From positions 195,001-257,833 of the forward strand of contig JADKGZ010000005.1 in the NCBI GenBank assembly GCA_016722025.1: a stretch of 62,833 bases of DNA, read 5' to 3'. Of the stretch, positions 29,794 through 36,795 are shown one piece after another; within the stretch, counting starts at the first letter, position 1, and each line of letters begins with the position of its first letter. The notes under the pieces were generated by a model. The model saw only the letters and a list, made by a program, of their open reading frames with translations. It did not search any database and was not told the origin of the DNA. Position numbers and translations under genes: made by a program. The DNA comes from Acidimicrobiaceae bacterium (lineage in GTDB: Bacteria > Actinomycetota > Acidimicrobiia > Acidimicrobiales > Ilumatobacteraceae).

Positions 29794-30858
29794 GTGTCAG
29801 CGGCTCGACGGGCAAACATCGCAGGCCTCGGCCTCATCGGTGGTTCCATTGCGCGCGCGCTCACCGATCGTGGCTGGTCGGTGCACGGCGACGACCACGA
29901 CCCAGCCCAGGTGGCGAAGGCCTTGTCGATGGGCCTCATCACCGCTGCCGGGCTGCACCCCGACGCCGAGATCACCTTCGTGGCCACCCCTGTGCTCACG
30001 CTGGTCGACCAGGTGAAGCGGGCGTTGGCCGACACGAATGGCCTGGTCACCGATGTCGGCAGCGTGAAGGGGGCCCTTGCCGGCAGCATCGACGACCCTC
30101 GCTTCGTGGGTGGCCACCCGATGGCCGGCAGCGAGCTCGACGGTCTCGACGGCGCCGACGGCAGCATGTTCGAAGGCGCCGTGTGGGTGCTCACCCCCAC
30201 TGCTGCGACGGCCGACAGCACCTTCAGCGCGGTGGCCGCCATCGTCGCCGATCTCGGTGCCGACGTGGTTGCACTGCCGGCCGAGCGCCACGACCAGGTG
30301 GTCGCGGTCATCAGCCACGTGCCGCACCTCACCGCCGCCACGCTGATGGGCCTGGCCAGCGACCGCGCCGAAGAACACGCCGCCCTGCTGCGCCTCGCCG
30401 CCGGCGGCTTTCGCGACATGACCCGCATCGCCAGCGGCCACCCCGCCATCTGGCTCGACATCTGTGCCGAGAACCGGGTGGCCATCCTGTCGGCGCTCGA
30501 TGGCCTCATCGACGGTCTGCACAGCATGCGGCGAGTGGTCGACACCGACGATCGCGTCGAGTTGCATCAGCGCCTCAGCAAGGCCCGCGAGGCGCGCGCC
30601 AACCTGCCCAGCCGCGCCAACCAGCCCGGCGAGTTCGCCGAGATGCGCATCCCCATCCCCGACCGACCGGGCGCAGCGGCCGAAGTGTTCACGCTGGCGG
30701 CCGAGCTGGGCGTCAACGTCTACAGCTTCGAGGTGGTGCACAGCGTGGAAGGCAACCGCGGCGTCGCGGTGGTGCTGGTGGATGCCACCGTGGCCGACAT
30801 GTACCGCGGCGGGCTGATGGCCCGCGGGTATCGCCCCGCCGTGCAGCGGTTGAGCTGA
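29794..30858 (+). CDS. tyrA: Prephenate dehydrogenase with C-terminal ACT domain
   Basis: 354 residues. NAD(P)-binding GLGLIGGS lies at residues 11-18, followed by TDVGSVKG, GGHPMAGSE and the HDQVVAVISHVPHLTA catalytic region. An ACT-like regulatory domain from about 285 (MRIPIPDRPGAAAEVFTLAAELGVN) suggests feedback control by an amino acid, probably tyrosine. It converts prephenate to 4-hydroxyphenylpyruvate in tyrosine synthesis. The GTG start is 6 bases after rluB, and the stop abuts the aroA start. Confidence 0.93.
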   Translation: MSAARRANIAGLGLIGGSIARALTDRGWSVHGDDHDPAQVAKALSMGLITAAGLHPDAEITFVATPVLTLVDQVKRALADTNGLVTDVGSVKGALAGSIDDPRFVGGHPMAGSELDGLDGADGSMFEGAVWVLTPTAATADSTFSAVAAIVADLGADVVALPAERHDQVVAVISHVPHLTAATLMGLASDRAEEHAALLRLAAGGFRDMTRIASGHPAIWLDICAENRVAILSALDGLIDGLHSMRRVVDTDDRVELHQRLSKAREARANLPSRANQPGEFAEMRIPIPDRPGAAAEVFTLAAELGVNVYSFEVVHSVEGNRGVAVVLVDATVADMYRGGLMARGYRPAVQRLS

Positions 30859-32135
30859 GTGGGCTCGATGGACGTCTACCGCGTGGCGCCGCTGAGCGCA
30901 CCGATCGACGCAACGATCGAGGTGCCTGGCTCGAAGAGCGTCGCCAATCGAGCCCTGGTCTGTGCCGCGCTCGCCGAAGGTGAGACCGTGCTGCGCGGCG
31001 TGCCCGACGGCGACGACACCGAGGCGATGCTCGACTGCTTGCGGGCGCTGGGGCTGGAGGCCGAGCGAGCGGGCGACGACGTGCGCATCGCCGGTGGCGT
31101 CCGCTCGTTCCGCCGCGGCCCGGTCACACTGCCGGCCCGGCTGGCCGGCACCACCTCGCGCTTCGTGACGGCACTGGCAGCGTTGGGGCCGGGCCCGTAC
31201 ACGATCGACGGTCACCCGCCGCTGCGCGCCCGGCCGATGGCGCCGCTGCACGACGCGCTGGTCTCGATGGGCGTGCAGGTGCAGCCATCCGAAGGTTGGG
31301 GGCACCTGCCGGTCACCGTGCAGGGGCCGGTCGACGTGACGCTCGACGAGGTCTCGCTGCGCGGCGATGTGAGCAGCCAGTACCTCACGGCGTTGATGCT
31401 CATCGCCCCGTACTTCCCCAACGGCTTGCGTTTCATGCTCACCACCCCGCTGGTCTCGCGGCCGTACATCCGCATCACGGCGGCGGTGATGGCCGCGCTC
31501 GAGTGCCCGGTGTCGAGCTGGGCGATCGCATCATCACGGTGCCCGCCGGCCGCTACAGCGCTCGCCAGTTCACCATCGAACCCGACGCCAGCTCGGCCAG
31601 CTACCCGCTCGCTGCGGCCGCCATCTGCGGTGGCAGGGTGCGCGTACCCGGGCTCACCAACACGTCGCTGCAGGGCGACGCGGCGTTCTGCCAGGTACTG
31701 GCCAGGATGGGGTGCGAGGTGGTGCAGGACCAGTGGGGCACCACGGTCAGTCGCCACGGCGACCTGCACGGCATCGACATCAACATGGTCGACCTCTCCG
31801 ACCTGGTGCCCACGTTGGCGGTGGTGGCGGCCTTCGCCAACAGCCCCACCGACATCCATGGTGTGGCGTTCATCCGCAACAAGGAGAGCGACCGGCTCAG
31901 CGATCTGTGCCGCGAGCTGCGCCACGCGGGTGTCGACGCGGTCGACAACCCCGACGGCCTCATCGTGCGGCCCGGGGCAGCACACACGGCCACGCTGGCC
32001 ACGCATCACGACCACCGGTTGGCGATGGCGTTCGCGTTGTTGGGCCTGGGTGCCAGCGGCATCATCGTCGAGGATCCCGATGTCGTGAGCAAGAGCTGGC
32101 CAGACTTCTGGACGATGATCGAGAGCCTGCGGTGA
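30859..32135 (+). CDS. aroA: EPSP synthase, 3-phosphoshikimate 1-carboxyvinyltransferase (frameshift in sequence at about 31510)
   Basis: Restored length about 425 residues, normal for AroA. The N-terminal half carries VPGSKSVANRALV and LPARLAGTTSRFVTALAAL. After LECP the frame breaks. Adding one G to the CCGG at 31507-31510 continues as GVELGDRIITVPAGRYSARQF, then NKESDRLSDL and HDHRLAMAFALLGLGASG, the C-terminal motifs. It joins PEP to shikimate-3-phosphate. The GTG at 30859 abuts tyrA. The ATG at 30868 is equally possible. The gene overlaps the HAD-IB gene by four bases (GTGA). Being in an aromatic amino acid operon with tyrA, a sequence error is likelier than loss. Confidence 0.9.
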
Positions 32136-32773
32136 ACGATCGCCGGCGGGTTGATGTGGCGGCGTTCGATGTCGATGGCACGCTCACCGTGCGCGATTGC
32201 GTCGGGCCCTTCCTGCTGCGCGTCGGCGGCTGGCCCGGGCTCACTCGGGCGATGGTGCGCCGGCCTTCGGCGTCGCTCGCCGCTGCGGCCCGCCGCGATC
32301 GCGATCGCCTCAAGGAGCTCCTGGTCGGTGGTGTGCTGCGCGGTCGCCAGGTGGCGCAGGTGGAAGCCATCGGCGAGCTGTTCGCCGAGCAGGTGGAGGC
32401 CAGCTGGCTGCGCACCGACACCATGGAACGGCTGCGCTGGCATCAACGGGCGGGTCACCGCATCGTGCTCGTCTCGGCCTCGTTGAGCCCGTACCTGCGG
32501 CCGTTGGGGCGTCGCCTGGGCGTCGACGACGTGCTGTGTGCCGAGCCGATGCGCGCCGGCGACCACTTCGCCGACGGTCTCGACGGTGGCAACTGCCGCG
32601 CGGAGGAGAAGGTGCGCCGGCTCGACGCCTGGTTGGCTGCCCGGAGCTGGCAGGACGCCACCGTGTGGGCGTACGGCGACAGTGCCGGCGATCGGGCGCT
32701 GCTGGCCCGAGCCGACCACCCGCTGCTGGTGAAGCGCACTCTCGTGTCGGCCGTCCCCGTGGGGTTCGAATGA
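32132..32773 (+). CDS. HAD-IB family phosphatase (SerB-like), candidate DPPR phosphatase
   Basis: 213 residues. Motif I is FDVDGTLTV (D13, D15), motif II is VLVSASLSPYL, and motif IV is YGDSAGDRALL, with the helical cap of the HAD-IB subfamily. The stop overlaps the UbiA ATG by four bases, and it precedes dprE1 and dprE2. In mycobacteria the step between UbiA and DprE1 needs a phosphatase (a PAP2 protein, Rv3807c, is proposed). No PAP2 gene is present in this operon, so this HAD enzyme is the natural candidate. That is a context inference. Confidence 0.85.
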   Translation: MNDRRRVDVAAFDVDGTLTVRDCVGPFLLRVGGWPGLTRAMVRRPSASLAAAARRDRDRLKELLVGGVLRGRQVAQVEAIGELFAEQVEASWLRTDTMERLRWHQRAGHRIVLVSASLSPYLRPLGRRLGVDDVLCAEPMRAGDHFADGLDGGNCRAEEKVRRLDAWLAARSWQDATVWAYGDSAGDRALLARADHPLLVKRTLVSAVPVGFE

Positions 32774-33639
32774 TGCTGCGGGCCATCGTGCGCGAGGCGC
32801 GACCCAAGCAGTGGACCAAGAACGTGCTGGTGTTCGCAGCACCCGGGGCGGCCGGCGTGCTCGACAACTGGTCGTTCCTGTGGAAGACGGTGCTTGCGTT
32901 CGTGGCGTTCTGCCTGGCGAGCAGCGGCACCTACTACTGGAACGACATCCACGATGTGGAAGCGGATCGGCAGCACCCCACCAAGCGCAATCGGCCCATC
33001 GCCAGTGGCGCGCTGCCGTTGCCCGTGGCTCGCGTGGTGGGCACCGCGCTGCTCGTGGGCGGCATCGGGCTCTCGTTCGGGCTCAACTGGCAACTGGGCG
33101 TGGTCACCACCGGGTACGTGGTGCTCACCACCACGTACAGCACGGTGCTGAAGCACGTGGCGGTGGTCGACCTGGTGGCCGTGGCGGCGGGCTTCGTGCT
33201 GCGGGCCATCGCCGGCGCAGTGGTCACCGATGTGAGGATGAGCACCTGGTTCGTGCTGTGCACATCGTTCGGGTCACTGTTCATCGTCACCGGCAAGCGC
33301 TTCGCCGAGCTGCGCGAGCTGGGCGAGGGCAGCTCGACGCGCGCCACGCTCGACGAGTACACGCTCACCTTCTTGCAGACCGTGCTCTCGGTCAGCGTCG
33401 GCGCCACCTTGGTCACCTACTGCATCTGGGCCTTCGAAGTGCGCGAGATCTCGGGCAGCTCGTGGCCGTTCTACGAGCTCTCCATCGTGCCGATGCTCAC
33501 CGCGCTGTTGCGGTACACGCTCATCCTCGAGCAGGGCCACGGTGCGGCCCCGGAGGAGATCTTCGCCGCCGACCGCACCCTGCAGATCCTGGGTGTCGTG
33601 TGGGCGATCGTTTTCGGGCTGGGAGTGTACGTAGGGTGA
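32770..33639 (+). CDS. ubiA: Decaprenyl-phosphate phosphoribosyltransferase, UbiA family
   Basis: 289 residues, close to the 302 of Rv3806c. It starts with ARPKQWTKNVLVFAAPGAAG and carries N58-D-I-H-D62-V-E-A-D66 plus HPTKRNRPIASG, the signature of enzymes that attach phosphoribose from PRPP to polyprenyl phosphate. A second Asp motif region and nine membrane helices are present. It makes decaprenyl-phosphoryl-5-phosphoribose, the first step to the arabinose donor. The lipid chain length is not readable from sequence. It lies in an overlapping operon with the HAD phosphatase (ATGA) and the methyltransferase (GTGA). Confidence 0.92.
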   Translation: MMLRAIVREARPKQWTKNVLVFAAPGAAGVLDNWSFLWKTVLAFVAFCLASSGTYYWNDIHDVEADRQHPTKRNRPIASGALPLPVARVVGTALLVGGIGLSFGLNWQLGVVTTGYVVLTTTYSTVLKHVAVVDLVAVAAGFVLRAIAGAVVTDVRMSTWFVLCTSFGSLFIVTGKRFAELRELGEGSSTRATLDEYTLTFLQTVLSVSVGATLVTYCIWAFEVREISGSSWPFYELSIVPMLTALLRYTLILEQGHGAAPEEIFAADRTLQILGVVWAIVFGLGVYVG

Positions 33640-34388
33640 GCAGCATGCGTTCGTTCGACGAGGCGTTGCAGGCAGTGAGCGCCGTCGACGGCTGGATGAG
33701 CCCGGATCAGGCCGAGCGTCTCTATCGAGCTGCCGCCGGCACGCATCGCGGCGACATCATCGTGGAGATCGGCAGCTTCCGCGGACGCAGCACCATCGTG
33801 CTGGCCAGCGCGGCCCCGGAAGGTGTGCAGATCGTCGCCATCGATCCGCATGCCGGCAACGATCGCGGCCCGCAGGAGCTCGACGGCTTCGAGGCTGCCG
33901 CTGCCACCGACCACGACGTGTTCAACGCCAATCTCGCCGCCGCCGGGGTTGCCCATCGCGTGCACCACGTGCGCGCGTTCAGCGATGCGGCGCACGGCGA
34001 GGTGGCCGGCGTCGTTGCTGTGCTGTACGTCGACGGTGCACACCGCTACGCCCCGGCGCGCACCGACATCCGCGACTGGGGTCGGCGAGTGACGCCCGGC
34101 GGCACGTTGCTCATCCACGACTCGTTCTCGTCGGTCGGTGTCACGCTGGCCATCATGCGCGAGCTGATGTTCGGTGGCCGCTGGCGCTACGTGGGCCGTG
34201 CCCGTTCGCTCACCGAGTACCGCGCCGACCTCGACGGCAGTTGGCCCAGTCGGGTGGGCAATGCCGGCCGGCAACTGCTGCAGCTGCCGTGGTTCTTCAA
34301 GAACCTGCTCGTCAAGGTGCTCATCAGCTGCAAGCTCGGTGGGTTGCTGAAGAAGATCACCGGCCGCGACCCCGAGTGGCCGTACTGA
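33636..34388 (+). CDS. Class I SAM-dependent methyltransferase (Methyltransf_24 type) inside the arabinose-donor operon
   Basis: About 250 residues. The SAM site reads IIVEIGSFRGRSTIVLA, followed by VAIDPHAG and VLYVDGAHRYAPARTDI; the pattern GDHxY/GAHxY after an Asp is typical of this family. The last 40 residues (LPWFFKNLLVKVLISCKLGGLLKKI) form a hydrophobic and basic helix that could hold it on the membrane. It overlaps UbiA by four bases and shares one base with dprE1, so it is made with the pathway enzymes. It may methylate a sugar of the lipid donor or of the polymer. GTG 33636 or ATG 33645 can be the start. Confidence 0.82.
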   Translation: MSSMRSFDEALQAVSAVDGWMSPDQAERLYRAAAGTHRGDIIVEIGSFRGRSTIVLASAAPEGVQIVAIDPHAGNDRGPQELDGFEAAAATDHDVFNANLAAAGVAHRVHHVRAFSDAAHGEVAGVVAVLYVDGAHRYAPARTDIRDWGRRVTPGGTLLIHDSFSSVGVTLAIMRELMFGGRWRYVGRARSLTEYRADLDGSWPSRVGNAGRQLLQLPWFFKNLLVKVLISCKLGGLLKKITGRDPEWPY

Positions 34389-35749
34389 TGCCCTCGCGGC
34401 GACGTTCTCTCACCGGCTGGGGCCTCACCAACGGCACTGTTGCCGACGTGCTCGAACTGCCGAATCACGAAGTGGCGAGCGCGCTCAAGGAAGCGGGTTC
34501 ACGCGGCGCACTGGTGCGCGGCCTCGGCCGCAGCTACGGCGACGCCGCGCAGAACGCCGGCGGGCTGGTGCTGCGCCTGCTGGGTGCTGCTCACCAGGCG
34601 GTGCTCGACCCGCAGCGGGCCACCGTCACCGTGCCCGCCGGCGTCAGCATGGATGACCTGCTGCGCGTGATCGTGCCGCGCGGCTTCTTCGTGCCGGTCA
34701 CACCCGGCACTCGCTTCGTCACCATCGGCGGCGCCATCGCCAGCGACATCCACGGCAAGAACCACCATGGCGAAGGTTCCTTCGGCAACCACGTCGAGTC
34801 GCTCACCATGCTGCTCGCAGATGGCTCGCAGGTGGTGGTCGGGCCCCTGCAACGGCCCGAGCTGTTCTGGGCCACCGTCGGTGGCATGGGACTCACCGGC
34901 GTGATCCTCGATGCCACCATCTCGCTGATCCCGATCGAGACCAGTCGCATGTCGGTCGACACGACGCGCATCGCCGACCTCGACACGCTGCTCGCGACGA
35001 TGACCGAGGGCGACGACGACTACCGCTACAGCGTCGCCTGGATCGACCCGCAGGCGAAGGGTCGTTCGCTGGGTCGCAGCGTGCTGGGCCGCGGCGACCA
35101 CGCCCGCCTCGACCAGCTGGGCCCGAAGGAGGCCATCGAGCCGCTGGCCTACGACGCCAAGCAGTTGGTCACCGTGCCGCCGCTGGTGCCGCGGATGGGC
35201 TTCATCAACCACGCCACCGTCGCAGCCTTCAACGAGATGTGGTATCGCAAGGCGCCTCGCCATCGCGTCGGCGAGCTGCAGGGCATCGCCACGTTCTTCC
35301 ACCCGCTCGACATGGTGAGCAGGTGGAACCGCATCTACGGTGCACACGGCATGCTGCAGTACCAAGTGGTGGTGCCGTTCGGTGCCGAGGAGACGATGCG
35401 CGGGGTGATCGAGCGCTTCGCCGCCAGCGGTACCGCCAGCTTCCTGGCCGTGCTCAAGCGGTTCGGCCCCGGCAGCCTGGCCCCGATGAGCTTCCCGGCA
35501 CCCGGCTGGACCCTCACGCTCGACGTGCCGGCCGCCACCGGCGGGCTGGGCGATCTGCTGCACAGCCTCGACCGGCTGGTGCTCGATGCCGGTGGTCGCC
35601 ACTACTTCGCCAAGGACTCGGTCACCACCCCGGAGGCCATTCGCCGCGGCTACCCGCGCCTCGCCGAGTGGAAGGCCATCCGCGACGCTGTCGACCCCAC
35701 CGGCTTGTGGCAGAGCGACCTCTCCCGCCGCCTCGGCCTCACCGACTGA
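34388..35749 (+). CDS. dprE1: Decaprenylphosphoryl-beta-D-ribose 2-oxidase (DprE1)
   Basis: 453 residues (M. tuberculosis DprE1 has 461). A VAO-type FAD-binding domain carries RGLGRSYGDAAQNAG, TPGTRFVTIGGAIASDIHGKNHH and GMGLTGVILDATI. The C-terminal domain contains FGPGSLAPMSFPAPGW and the active-site K409 in YFAKDS. It oxidises the 2-OH of polyprenyl-phosphoryl ribose. The residue matching Cys387 of the tuberculosis enzyme, attacked by benzothiazinones, is Thr377 in GWTLTLD, so natural insensitivity to covalent inhibitors is expected. It starts on the last base of the methyltransferase stop. Confidence 0.94.
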   Translation: MPSRRRSLTGWGLTNGTVADVLELPNHEVASALKEAGSRGALVRGLGRSYGDAAQNAGGLVLRLLGAAHQAVLDPQRATVTVPAGVSMDDLLRVIVPRGFFVPVTPGTRFVTIGGAIASDIHGKNHHGEGSFGNHVESLTMLLADGSQVVVGPLQRPELFWATVGGMGLTGVILDATISLIPIETSRMSVDTTRIADLDTLLATMTEGDDDYRYSVAWIDPQAKGRSLGRSVLGRGDHARLDQLGPKEAIEPLAYDAKQLVTVPPLVPRMGFINHATVAAFNEMWYRKAPRHRVGELQGIATFFHPLDMVSRWNRIYGAHGMLQYQVVVPFGAEETMRGVIERFAASGTASFLAVLKRFGPGSLAPMSFPAPGWTLTLDVPAATGGLGDLLHSLDRLVLDAGGRHYFAKDSVTTPEAIRRGYPRLAEWKAIRDAVDPTGLWQSDLSRRLGLTD

Positions 35750-35763
35750 AACGAGAACCGACC

Positions 35764-36525
35764 ATGGACAACGCACTCGGCGAACCGCAGACCATCCTCC
35801 TGCTCGGAGGCACCAGCGACATCGGCCTGGCCATCGTGCGCGAGCTGCTCAGCCCGTCGGCGCGAACCGTCGTGCTCGCCTGCCGCGATCGCGCGAAGGG
35901 CGAGCAAGCGGCCGCCGGCCTACGCCACGACAACCTCGTCGTCGACGTGATGCAGTTCGACGGCGCCGCCACCGACACTCACGAGGCGTTCGTTCGCGAC
36001 GTGGCCGACCGCCACGGCGACATCGATCTGGCCATCGTGGCGTTCGCGCAGCTGGGCGACGGTGAAGCCACCTCGAAGGACATCGAGGGCGCGGCGGCGC
36101 TCGCGCACGTCAACTTCACGGGTGCCGTCACGGCCACCATCGCGGTGGCGAATCGCCTGCGGGCGCAGGGGCATGGCGCCATCGTGCTGCTCAGCAGCGT
36201 TGCCGGTGAGCGCGTGCGCAAGGCCAATGCCGTCTACGGCGCCACCAAGGCCGGGCTCGATGGGTTCGCCCAGGGCTTGGGCGACGAGCTGGCCGGCGAG
36301 GGCGTGCACGTGCTGGTGGTGCGGCCCGGGTTCGTGCACTCGGCGATGACGGCCGGCATGAAGGCCGCTCCCTTCGCCACCACGCCCGAGAAGGTGGCCG
36401 AGGTGACCGCCAAGGGGCTGCGCAGTGGCCGCCGTACGGTGTGGGCGCCGGGCATCCTGCGCTTCGTGTTCATGGCCTTGCGCCACACGCCCGGCCCCGT
36501 CTGGCGTCGCCTGCCGCTCGGCTGA
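35764..36525 (+). CDS. dprE2: Decaprenylphosphoryl-D-2-keto-erythro-pentose reductase (DprE2), SDR family
   Basis: 253 residues (254 in M. tuberculosis). The Rossmann motif is GGTSDIGLAI, the catalytic residues are S144/S145, Y158 and K162 (YGATKAG), and the segment DLAIVAFAQLGD is typical of DprE2. It reduces the keto intermediate from DprE1 to polyprenyl-phosphoryl arabinose using NADH. It directly follows dprE1 with a 14-base gap, as in mycobacteria, which makes the assignment firm despite the wide SDR family. Its stop codon lies in the first copy of a 14-bp repeat. Confidence 0.92.
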   Translation: MDNALGEPQTILLLGGTSDIGLAIVRELLSPSARTVVLACRDRAKGEQAAAGLRHDNLVVDVMQFDGAATDTHEAFVRDVADRHGDIDLAIVAFAQLGDGEATSKDIEGAAALAHVNFTGAVTATIAVANRLRAQGHGAIVLLSSVAGERVRKANAVYGATKAGLDGFAQGLGDELAGEGVHVLVVRPGFVHSAMTAGMKAAPFATTPEKVAEVTAKGLRSGRRTVWAPGILRFVFMALRHTPGPVWRRLPLG

Positions 36526-36563
36526 ACGGCAGAGTCTGAACGGCAGGGTCTGAACGGCGCGCG
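36522..36563 (+). repeat. 14-bp tandem repeat at the dprE2 stop codon
   Basis: Three units of CTGAACGGC-type sequence start at 36522, 36536 and 36550. The first two differ by one base and the third diverges in its last five bases. The dprE2 stop TGA is within the first unit. Confidence 0.85.
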
Positions 36564-36581
36564 CAGTTGGCTTGCGTGGTG

Positions 36582-36687
36582 CGCCCAGAGCGGGCAATGG
36601 GGTCGATTGCGGCTTTCTGGGCGTAGTCCGTTCCAAATGTGCTCCGGACGGCATTCGTCTCGGTGTCCGAGACGAATCACGCCCAGA
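36582..36687. other. Structured intergenic element with nested and competing inverted repeats
   Basis: In the 270-base gap between the convergent dprE2 and GT-C genes, TCTGGGCG(T) at 36616-36624 can pair with CGCCCAGA at 36582-36589 or with ACGCCCAGA at 36679-36687. The second pairing encloses two hairpins: GTCCG/CGGAC (36626-36630 with 36645-36649) and a perfect 11-bp stem ATTCGTCTCGG/CCGAGACGAAT (36653-36663 with 36667-36677). The first encloses GCAAT/ATTGC (36594-36598 with 36606-36610). It could be a two-way terminator, a small RNA or a repeated palindromic element. No gene is seen in this gap. Confidence 0.6.
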
Positions 36688-36795
36688 CATCACGCTCCGA
36701 ACTGCCGCTTGCGGTTGGGATGCTGAGCGCCGGGGTCCGTGTCACGAGCGAGAGGTGTCCGGCGATGCCCCGCCACGGCAGGTACCCGATCACCG

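Noticed and set aside
30859..32088. A 409-residue variant AroA ending in an Arg/Pro-rich tail
   Set aside because: The second half loses all AroA motifs in this frame, while the neighbouring frame has them.
36582..36687. Integron attC site
   Set aside because: Paired arms are present, but the conserved core triplets (RYYYAAC / GTTRRRY) are not, and there are no cassettes or integrase.
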